Positions 49,401 through 61,400 of a stretch of DNA of 64,000 nucleotides are shown in pieces. The position numbers and the translations under genes are program-made. This stretch comes from Holothuria scabra. Taxonomy: Eukaryota; Echinodermata; Holothuroidea; Aspidochirotida; Holothuriidae. Under the pieces are notes generated by a model that saw nothing but the letters and a program-made list of their open reading frames with translations, searched no databases and was not told the DNA's origin. The stretch spans positions 52,449,486 to 52,513,485 of the forward strand of contig CM074181.1 in NCBI GenBank assembly GCA_037179385.1, given 5' to 3'. The stretch's first letter is position 1; the number at the start of each line of letters is the position of its first letter.

Positions 49401-52400
49401 ACAGAGTCAGTTATTGTCTGGAAAAAACTAGAATGCTAAATAATGATCAATGATAATACATTAAAGACTGATTCAAAATTCATCTTTGAGCAAATTTGTA
49501 GGGATTAAAGTGAACCTCAACTCTGAAATTTCAAAAACACATGTTTCAGAGCTGGAAAAATAAATCCATTTGGTTCAAGTCCTATTTTTCACAAGATGTT
49601 ACTGAGATAAGATATAAATGTTTATGGTCATCCACCCAATTTAAAATGGTTGATTCCACAATGAATTTTGATGGCATTTCTTCACTATTTTAATGAAACT
49701 TCTTTTTTCTTGTTTTTCAAAAGGCTCATTCACCTTGTGCTAATAACTTAGTATTTACATACTGTTAACGCTGACTGGACGAAACAGTCAACATATCTGA
49801 GCAATACTGTGCAAGAGAACATAGGGATTTTCAACGACACAAACAAAAAAAATTTAATTTCAAAAGGAAACACAAGCAGGTACTAAGAGTTGTACAAGAA
49901 GGGCATCACAAATTATTGCTCAATTGACATTCCAAGTGTACAAATTTCAATATTTCTAGCTCAGCAACAAAGCAATGGGAGTTGGATGACCAGGCCTAGT
50001 ATTTCTAACCACTAAAATACAATGTCTCTGCATAATTTTAGACGTTAACACAGTCAACTCCTAACCCAAACTACAATTTTCACCATAGTCCACAGAAATT
50101 CACAACTGGCATAGCTCTTTGATGGCAAGTTCAAAAAATGCAGAGTACACACCATGCACTGTAGTGAAAGTGTTTCGATTACACAATAGAGTTTTGCATA
50201 TTCTCACCCTGCAGCAATAAACTGAGATTGTGTCTGATGAGGATGACTGCTAGACAGTTGTGGGAGGAGCTTAAGTAAGCAGGTTAGGAGAATCGGAACT
50301 GTTTGGGATGAGAGGATTGGGCCTTTTTATTTCAGTTACACTCTGAAGATGTCCTATTAACACTTCTTGGTAGAAGAACATCTTATTCTTCAATTATTTA
50401 ATTTTACAAGAGACTACTGATTTTCTGCCAGCTGACTGTTGAAATAAATTACTAGAGAGACCTCAAAAACCCCACTGTAAAAATACTACAATAAAGGATG
50501 TGTGTTTCCACAACACTGCTTTTCCACGGCACTACTTAAATGGCAATAGCAGTTGCCCCACAGTTTTGAAACAATAGTATCTCCTCATTTCTCTTCCATG
50601 AACCTTTCTTTATATGTCAAGACTTAAATATTGTATATCTAAGGTGAAGCAATGAGTTACACAATCAATTTCACAATTCAGTAAGAAGCATAATTATCAC
50701 ATTATTCTCAAGAGCCATTCCTGGAATAGGATAGACTAATAGACTAAATTTTTTTTGGGGAGGTACTCATTCCCTTTAAATTATAAGCTTATACAACAAA
50801 ATACTGTAAACATATTTAATATGATAGATGCAAACGTGCACACAAAACCTTCTACCATGGCACATATTTACACAATGCATATATCACCTCCCATGGCTTA
50901 AATGCCAGCCCAGTTTGAAATATTCAACAAGTCGAAAAGAACAGAGGGAAAAAAAGCCTCTTTGAACAACTTTGTTTTGAGAAATGTATTCCAAAAAGTT
51001 GAGCTCAATTGAAGAGAAAAACAAAACCACACTTAACTCGAATCATACAAAATGTATAATTTCCATCCCTTTAGGATATGTTTGAGAGCTTTTGAGGCAC
51101 AACAGAGGTTTTTCACTATTTCCTTTTAAATGGTACTTCTTTTTAAAATCAGCTTCTCTTTTGCATCAATTTTGAAGTAAAGAGTTTCATTTTGAGATGA
51201 TGTATGAGATACAAAACCAATGATTATTTTGCATCCCATGGGGATCTGAGGAAGGATATCACCCTATGGGGTCAGTCGGTCATCCAGGTCTATTCATGAC
51301 CCTTGCGACACTTAAGTTAAATACATTTGTTTTCACTCCAACTCGTTGTTGTCATAGGGGAAAAAAGTTTTTTCCAACCAAGACCAAGGACTTTTTCCCT
51401 GAATAGCTGCTATAAAAGATAAAGGGACATGGTCTAACTTTGAGAAATGAGCAAAAACTAACCGTTGGTTCATGCCATGCAAACTTAAGTTCTCCAGATA
51501 TGTTACATTTAAGTGCCTTTCTCGTCATCCCAGATAGTTCCGTTTAGCGAAACTGTGTATAAATGTGTAGCTTGTCCCACAACCATATAATGAACCTTCT
51601 TGTGCAGTCACAGACATCTTTAATTGCTCAAGGCCATGTGTAATCCAAGGACTTTCTCTGCATTTTGGGAAATGTACAGTACTCTTCGTCTTTTGAATTT
51701 TCAAATTTTGATGTGAATTACAGAGCACTAACCTTCAGAGAATTATTCATACCCTACACTAAAAATATATTTTGGTGTGATGATAAAATGGCCCTAGTGC
51801 AAGCAAATTTTAGTTTTTGCATTGTTAATTGCCATGCTGCACCAACATTTTGTTCACTGCTGTAAAAGATTTTATCATCTTTGTTTTGCCACAAATACAG
51901 TGTTTCTCTTTTTTTCAATGGCTGTGTTACCTTTGAGAGAGTCTAGTTCCTTTTTATCACCACATGAGTATTGATTAACTTGATCTAGAGTTGTCTCCAC
52001 ACTTGAGAGATTGTGATAGATCGATGTGCTATATGAACACAATGAGCAAATATGTAGGGGCTACCAATGTTTCCCAGCTGACTTGCTATTTCATCAAGCA
52101 CTGTATATACCATACAATCACTGGAGATCCTGGGAGCCCTTAATCTACCAGTTGTGTTCACATAACAAACATTGATCCAGCATGATGGATCTTGATTGTC
52201 ACTGGTACCTAGGATGATCATAACTAGTGGATCTTGACCTTGGGTGAGTGAGTGTTGTTGATCTGAATTCCTATCAGAGTTTCTTCAAACACAGTAGATA
52301 TGGAGGTTGAGGTGCGTTGCAGAATGTAGGGATTTGCGGAGGACAACATTTATTGACCTCAAAATATGCAGAAATATTTTCTCTTTCAGGGGTGAAAACT

Positions 52401-55400
52401 GCATCTCAATAGCATATAAAGTTCAAAAGATAGTGATTATCAAAGTAATGCAATTTTTTCTTCAGATAAATTGCATTATGGGTAATCTGTGATGTCACAC
52501 TAATTTCACATTACATTCAATGTATTCTGATGCTCCTGTAGGGAATATCAATCAACATTGCTTGCCATACCATACATTTGGTGCAGGGTAATGCTAGATC
52601 TGCTGGATATGATATTCAAACATTCCAACAGTACCAAGGACAAAAAGGAAATTCAAAAAACCTTATGCATATGATTTCACAGAGCAGAAAGTAGGGGGCA
52701 AAATAAACGAACACAGACAAATGCAGACAGCTGATTTGTAAACCAGTAGAATACGCTCATAGTCTGCTACAGGTGCACAACAAATTCTTATGCATGTGGT
52801 CATGCGTTTATGGATGACGTCAGTATGTCATCAATGCACAAGGTCGATTATGAATAGTTAGATAAGATTTAAAGGGAAAGCAAAAGCAATCTGAAGCGAT
52901 GTACCCCCACATTAGATGACTTTCTGTGGCTTTGTTGGAAAGTTGAAAGGTGGTTTTAAGGTCACAACAGGATTTGGTATGTTAGAGAGGTACTTATCCT
53001 GAGCATTTTGGTGAAATTTGCATTGAAATCCAATATGTGGTTCTCAAGATATGAACACGTGAAGTTTTCACATTTTCAACAAAAAGTGAACTTGAAGCAA
53101 GCACATATGACATCACATCCCCACATTAATGGGCAGTCTTTTGTCTTTTGTTTTTCTTTAAACTTTATACTGGATTTTCTCCTCAACAACCTCATATTAT
53201 TAAAATGTGATTGCATCAGTGGCATGAGAATTTACAAACTTTGCATCCCCCACAGGGAGGTCATACTCCTATTAACTTCAAGGTCAACAAAACAGTCTGA
53301 TGAAACAAAAGGAAACAAAGCATTCCTTGTCAATGTGATGAAGTGATATAAGCTCTGCTGCCCTCAAACTCACTTTTGAACACAAATCTACTGGCTTCAT
53401 TTACTGATATCTCAAGGAATACATCTCTGATTTGAATGGAACTTTCACCACACTGTGTAGATTTTGTTCCTCTTTCACATATAAAAATTAAAATTTTGCT
53501 TAAACTTCCACTTTAAGGTATTTGGTCTGCAATATTTTTGTTTTCTCATAAGACCCCAATAAAAAGACACAAAAATATTCCTTCAATGAACATCAGGATT
53601 TTCCCTGTGTTTTAGCAGTTGCGAGGTGATACTAGTCCATGGGGTAAAATGATGTCAATCGGCACCAACAGTGAGGGAGAACTATCTCTTTTTTCAACAG
53701 CAGTTCCAGGAATTTTCTGTGAGGTGGTAGTCAAACTCTGTAAGGTAGCCACCTCACAAACAGAATGCCAGGGGAACTCTTAGACACTGAAGGTGATATC
53801 TTAGGGTTAGGGAGCATAGCTTTTTCTAGTCCCTAGTAGTCAGCAGACTAGGGAATAACATTTGGCCAGTTTTAACTGTGTGCACAAAGCATGAAAAGAG
53901 TTCCACAGCTATGCTGGAGCTCTATGCTGAGTGTAAGGAGCTCGGTGTTGTGCATGGTTGACACTGCTATAGCAGGTTCCAAAGGACAATCCTAGTAACA
54001 TTGTCGCTATGCTCTTTTGTTTTGCGAGCAATAGGCTATTCATAAATGCTATCTGAGTGTACAGCTAGGTTACTATTCATGCTGTTCTATCACTCACTCT
54101 GGTTTCTATGAAAGGCTATTGTTCCCTATTTGTAGTCTCTTCACTTGGCTGCCTTTGCTATAAACTTGCCCAGCGGACTGCTTGTGGTCACTGGGCTGTT
54201 CAGAATATTCAGTAGAGCTCAGAGCACAACAGGCTGAGTAGTAACCTGCCAATTGCTGGGGACTAGAAAAAGGTAGGCTCCCTTACCCGAAGAGGATCTA
54301 CTGTTTCACACTGAAAAGAAATATTTCCATGTAAACAAAATAAGAAAGCAAGACATCTGTCAAACTCTGGATAATTACACTCACTGTGAATTTTTTCATG
54401 GGCTGGACTGTGATGTTGAAGGGCCTGACTTTTTTTGTGATTATTTTCAGCCATCTTAAGAGCATTACGGAACATTCTTTCAGCCTCGACAATTGTAGAT
54501 TGCTCTTCCTCCCCTAAAAGGATCGCTGCTGTTGCACATCTAAACAAAACAAGGAAAAATTAATTCAAAACAAAATACTTATCACCTTTTCAAAATGTAC
54601 CATGGCTGATTACCCTTTTCTCAAAAAGATGCAGGAGCATGTCTCCTTCACTTTGAAACATATGAACAACTCTCAACTCACGACATCAATCTGCTGTAAC
54701 ACAATCGATGAATAACATTAAATCACTTTGAACAAAAGCTCTAACTTGTATGACATTTTTAATCACATTGCCAGGGAGGAATAAAAAAAGTTACAACAGA
54801 ACAGCTGAAAGTCTAAATATTTATAAACATGCATCTAAACAAGAAAATTTTGATTCAATATTCCCCAAATGAGACCTGTGCTTTATCAGAAAAATATCCT
54901 CCAAGGGAGAGGAAACTACTTTGCAGACTACAAATACAGCTAAGACTAAATTGCTTTGTCTCCAAATTTCCTCAAATTTCACAACTTCTGGGGAGAAGGA
55001 GACAGCATTTGTAAGCTGATACAGCAAGTGAGAAAAATTTCTTTCCAGAATAACTCCGATAGACACATGATGCTTTGAGCAATCTTTCTTTCAGCTAATT
55101 TAGAATCAATGTAGATAATTTTCAAGATGATAGCACTGCTTTCTGGATGTTCTGAAGGGTAAACAATGTGCTTCAGATGTTGCAACCTGTCTTGTATAGT
55201 TCTGGAACATCCAAAATAATTTTTTTTTATTAAATATCATGCAATCCTAAATCATGTAAATTCCACATATAGCACCAGCAAAAACTAAAGCAACCACTGG
55301 CTTTTCATATTTAACAGTGTCTCTGAACGATATCACTTACTTAGACATTTCATTTTACCAAACCTGCACAAAATACTTTTTTTTTTATCTTTTTATAATA

Positions 55401-58400
55401 TTAGGGTTTTCTGCCTCCTTCTGTTTGCTCCTGTCATTCTCTAATGTGGTATATTTTGAAATGTCACATGTACTGTAAATGGGCAAATAAAATTATTTTT
55501 ATTATTATTATAATTACTTTTAAAAGGGCAATCACAGTTCTTGCAGAGAAAATTAAACTTTTGCTCCAGCACCTCACTTTCCCTTCTGAACTGATTGTTT
55601 ACCACAACCAAGAACCATTACAGAGGTGTTTCAGGAATAGAAGGAATGTTAGTTGTGTGTTAATTACTGTTGAAGGAAAATTTCTGAATATTTCTTGGGA
55701 AAGAAATTCCACACAGATGCAAGCTAGACAGCATCCACTACCATTGCAACCAATGATAATCTTAGACCATGATCACAGACCATTTTTTGTTAGTTTTAAG
55801 TTAATGTATAGTTAGTTAATTAGATAGAAATTTACGGCCCAGTTTCCAACCGATTGCTTCCAGTTGAGCTGGCCATGGCCTTTTTTTCCAGTTGTGGTTC
55901 ACTGGATTGTTTTCCCTACTCCATTGCTTATGCTGAGCACCAAGCACAATGGCAGTAGGCTCCATTTTTAAAGTCATCTGTATGACCTGGCAGGGACTCG
56001 AACTCCCAATCTCCTGACTGCAAGTCTGATGCTCTAACCACTTGACCATGCAGCCGGTCAATGTATAAATGTGGTGCAGAATTAAAGTTGGGAAATATTG
56101 CAAAAACAAACCCTGATTATTACTTCAAGGAATGGAAAAGGTCATTTTGTTAAGCTGACATTTCAAAACAAGGTGAGGGGATTAACAATTCCCTTTAGAA
56201 GGTGACATTTCCAGGACAATGCCAATCTACGCTGATATGAAACTTACTCTGAACTGATTTCATAGGCTTCTCTTGCAGCTTTGATTCTATTCTGTGGGTT
56301 CCTCTCTCGCCAAGCTCTGAGCATAACTAAAAGAAGAAATATTAATGAAAGAAACTTGATATGATCTTATATTGTTTAGTGACTGGTGACGGAGTTGATT
56401 ATATTATTTGGGGATATACGAAATATTCTCCAACATGAAACAAAGAACAAAACATGTGCGCAACAAAGTTTCCAAAAGGGGTTTTTAAGATGAAGGAAGC
56501 TAATTAATTAGCCCTGATCTAGCTGATAGATAAGTGTGGCACTGTCCTGTATTTCCTTACTTGCACACAATTCATCTGTCACCTTGTTAACTCAGTGCTG
56601 GTCCTACCTGGACACACTTCCATGAACTTACTCTGTACAGTAATGACCAAATAAAAGAACGTCCCGACACCCTGTAACTCTTCCCCATTGGCCTTAGAAT
56701 TAAAATCACGGATTCTCCCACCTTCGTGGTGGGTGTATTCACAGGCAACTATACCTACCCCTTGTTACATCTAAATTGCATATAACTCATGCACCACATA
56801 CTGTACTAGTTTCAGCAACACATTGCCCCAGTCCTCGGGAAGAAACCGTGACAAACAAAAGTAATATGGAACACTTCTAAAATGTAACGCCTTGGCTGGA
56901 AAGGCCTGGAAACAACTCAGATTCAGGCACTCACTGGATTTAACATGCAGCAATTTGTGAAGAAGAGTAAAAAGGACAATCCGATGGATGATTGGGGCAA
57001 CATGCGAGTGTGGTGCTACTCTATGTGTGTAGCATGGGATGTGTAACTAATATGCACCACACTTTTAAGTATACAAGTAAAAAAGTTGCAAAAACCAAAA
57101 AGAAGTTATTTGGCCAAACCATCACTTCTGCACAGCAAGCTTTTGTCCCCCTGGACCCACTTGTAACTTTAGGACAGCATCAATTTGGAATTGGGTCGGT
57201 TTAGCAGTAATTTATCCCCTAACCCCTCCCCTTTTTTGTGTTCCTGGCAGCATCCCTGTTTGCAAGACCTCTCCATAATGTAAACACTGACAATCACCAT
57301 AAACAGTACAAGAAGAAACTTTTACAAGTAACCTAAACCTACATCTAGTTTATTCCATGGTTGCATACCTGCCAACTTTTTCCAAAGAAAAATAGTAATA
57401 AAGATACACATGATGATCGCTGGCCCGAGGGAGGGTGTCCCCCTCCCCTTTGAAAAAATTTTGCCTTTGTACGACAGGCCAGACGCAAAACGGTGCATTA
57501 TTTGGTACAAAATTTGAATGAAATAAAACACCCCCCTTTGTTAATTTTTCTTGCTTTGTGAAATATCTTCAAGGAGAAAGTTGCATCTTTACTGACATTC
57601 AATTAACTTTTGGAGGAAACAGAAATACATGAAATAGCCCCTTCACCATGTACACTCCCCCGGCCACCCCACATCAGTAGGCCCAGGTTACATACCTCAT
57701 AAGAATGGCTTTTTGTCTCCCTTTACTAGGCTTTTCTAGGCCTAGATGTTTTGCATATTTTCAGCCTCTAAAACTAAGTTAGTATGACATAGTCAGGGCC
57801 TAAATTACATTTAGGCTACCTACAAAAAGGTTGGGTGTTTGGGTCTAGTGATACTATTCTTCAGAGTTTGACACACATTCCAACAAGCCAGAGAGTGCAT
57901 AGGCCTATCATTGAAATGGAATCCTCACTCTGTAAGTTGCGTCGATTTAATTATAACCAGTCAGCTATACCAGGAGTCTCACGTTAGGCCAAGGCATACT
58001 GTATAGCCTACACTCAGATACTACAATAGTACAAGCTCAATGAAATACAACGCTAACAGTCCTGCATTACTTCACGGTCACATACAGTAGCCTAACTAGG
58101 CCTCACTGAGAAACATTCCAAGTTTCGCTTACCGGAATCGATGTTTCCAAACGCTGAGCAGTTAGACTGTTCGTATAGTAAATTCAGATTTGAATTTTAA
58201 AGAATGTTCACTGGTAAGAATCTCAAAAATGAACAAGGGTGATCATCAACAGAGAGGGCTACGAAGCATAACCATTAATACATAGATATGCACAGCCGTC
58301 CAAAGGATGCGATACAAACCACCAGCAGTGAAAATACATGTCACTGTGTTACGTACCGTGCAGCCGTATCGCGGGCTGCATGCATGCTATGTAGAGCATG

Positions 58401-61400
58401 TGTGCTGTATCCGTATACACAGAAGCAGCGTGGTATTGCATAACACACAAAAGCCAACTTAAGTTGACTGCGAGGCAGTACATGGCAGTGCATGCAGCGC
58501 TGAGTGTATTACCACTAGTTGGTATATGCAGGAACGTTCCACATTGCATGTTTATTTTTGAAGACTGTACTTCGGGGATCGGGAAAATGAAAAATCGTAA
58601 TTTGGGCGCTGTAATTCGGAATTCGTAGTCGGCTATAAAAAATTGTAATAATTACGCCAATATGGTAAAAGTTGGCAGGTACGTGGTTGTTGTAACCACT
58701 GTAAATGAAAATTTTCACAAGGAACTCATACAACAAGCTACACACTGCTTTCTCTGAGTTCTGCTTGAGTCACTTTGAATTTTAACAAAAATTGACCCCA
58801 ATTACTGCTTTGCTTTGATTACAGTATGTCAACAAGAGTTTCAAAGAAAATAAGGTTACATCCTGAATACTGTCAATACATTATCCTTCACCACAGAGGG
58901 AGTTCCCCTTTCACCTTTCCACTCCTTTCTTTTGGTTGATTATATTAAAACTAATGCCATCAAAAGGTTGATGATTACTGCTAAACAAACATGGTAATCA
59001 GTTGATAGTTGTTTGCTAAGAGTAAGCCATATTCTTTGCATAAAAGAGAATTTTTCCCAAATGGTTTGAACAGCAATGTCAATGTCATACTACAACAGCT
59101 GTACGTTCTAAAAAATATGGTCAAAGTTGCTAGAAAATGCATACCAGGCTCCTGTATTCCAACTCAAGGGGGGGGGGAGCTAGGCTGTGAGGAGGGTAGC
59201 ACTACATTCTAAAAAAGTTGTTAGAGAAATGGACACCTTTATATAGATTACATAGTCAACAGACCTACAGACTTGTGATTTAGACTGCCCCTCCCTTATC
59301 CCACTCCTCCAAAATGTTCACTGCTGATTTTTAGTCTTCTGTACACCTTTCAAGAGTCCCCACTTCCCACTTGGATACTTGACTCCTTATTAGGAAAAAA
59401 AATAGTACATTTATATTTTGAATACAAAATCCAAGCATACTGATTTAAGCTTCCAGCATCCACAACTGCTTGCTCAAAATTGTGAGTCATTCTCCAGACA
59501 GCTACAGTGACACATTGTATTGTAGGTCTATGCTAATTTTTCAAGGATGACCAAGGATGACATGATTGCTAAGATGCACATGCCCCCAGACAATCATTAA
59601 TAGTGATATGGCTGCTGTTTGCCTTACAGGAGCATGAATCACCATGTCATTCTGATTGCTACAACAGCGTTTCACTCTCATATCAAATATCTCCAGCTCA
59701 AAAGATTGCAACTCTTAGAATATTTTACTGTAACATTCCTACAAAGGCCTGTTTCCTTTTTTTGGTTTTGTATTTTTGTTTCTTTGTTTGTTTGTTTGTT
59801 TTTATTTGTTTGTTTTTTCTAACTGCCAGGACTTCAAAAGTGCACAGATAATTTCCAGGTTGTCCTTCTGCAGACCTTGAGTAAAATTTTGGTTCACCAA
59901 AATATATTTTGTGTAAGAATGAAAGTGAGAAAGAAAAAAAAAGAAACGATTGCCTTTCATGTCCCTGACAGAGTATGCAAACATGTAATAAATTTAAATT
60001 CATTTTTCCTTCCAGTGATGTTTTTCTTTATTTCCTTTTGTTTCAATGGACAATGAACAATGAGTCGGTACCATTGTACCAAATACTACTTCTGAAAGGT
60101 GTTTTTATGACATACTATATTGGTGATATTTTTTGCAAAGATTTTTTTGTCCAGTTGCAGGTTTTCTCATGAAGTTTTTACTGTCTCCATTGTAGGGTCA
60201 TAGGATTAATGCACCTGAAAAAGCCTGGAAAACCTCTAATAGGTTAAAACATCATTACAAGGAGGATCTACACTCATATCAAGGTTTGATATGTTAGAGG
60301 AGATACTTAAATTCTATGCATTTCAAGGTGAAATTGCATTGAAATCTAATATGTCTTTCTCAAGGTACTGGTGGTTACAATTTGCACAATTTGAACTTGG
60401 AGTAAGCACATATGTCATAACCTCACTTTAACCTAAGCACTCTTCTGTTTTTCTTTAAACCTTGCAACTTCTTTTTTCCCCCAAAACAGGGAGGCATGGG
60501 ATCTTTATAAAACTTCAAAATTGCTATTGGAAATACAATTTTTCTTAAGCCATGGTCACTAGTTACAACAAATTTGGATTGGATTCCAATGTAATATTTG
60601 TGATTTATTATTTAAAACTTCTCCATCTATGGTTGGTATGCGCAAAATATGCCAAATATGTGTAAGAACATGATTTGCATCACAGACCTATGAAAATGAA
60701 TATCAATACACCAATGAAGAGATTTTTAATCAGACACCAGCCTAAACGCACATAGTCTGATAAAAGCTGTCTCTCAGTGTGACGTCATGAAATAATTAGT
60801 ACAAATTTAATTTCCTTGGTCCTTACGTACAAATCATATGTTTACACAGTTCGGCAAATTTTGGATTCTTTCCAACCAGATATGTAGAATGTTTCAACAA
60901 AATCTCCCCAAAATCAGATGGAAACCTGATTCAATTTGCTGAAGTGTGACTGCAGCTTAAGAGCTCCGAGGTCAACACAGAAGACTGAAGATACAAATGA
61001 ATCATTTACCTTTATAACATTCTGTGATTTGGGGATGAAGCCTTATTCACTATCATGACTCTTATAGTTCAGTGCCATCTGGTGAAGGAGTATAGTTTCA
61101 TTCAGTTTCATTGACTAACAACAAGATAGCTTTGAAATTCTTCATTGGGTTTCTGCCCATTTTGGAAAATTATTTTTCATGACTTCTTTATGACTTCCCT
61201 ATTATTTTCTGTAATCAGGCACTATTAAATTTGATGTGAAGAGAATAATAGATTTTGATATTCTGAGTGAGAATTAATTTCACTATAACAAGTGAGAATG
61301 GAACACTTGTCACTTTGCTTAAATTTCCATGTCATTTTAAGGACATCACAAAATTTCCCTGTTCTTCAAGATGCTCCCAGAGCTTGAACTTTGTCTACAA

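Larger units (their letters stand above)
48961..54384 (-). other. st7: ST7 intron (5.4 kb)
   Basis: CpG-poor (one CpG counted in 50401-50760). Contains a reverse MITE family A copy (50048-50330), a reverse dispersed repeat C copy (52440-52665) and dispersed repeat D (52972-53180). No nested gene recognised. Confidence 0.7.

Noticed and set aside
55990..56050. Possible tRNA gene on the minus strand
   Set aside because: The same tRNA-like head occurs at 47241-47479 and 48288-48522 attached to the same SINE body, so it is a SINE head.
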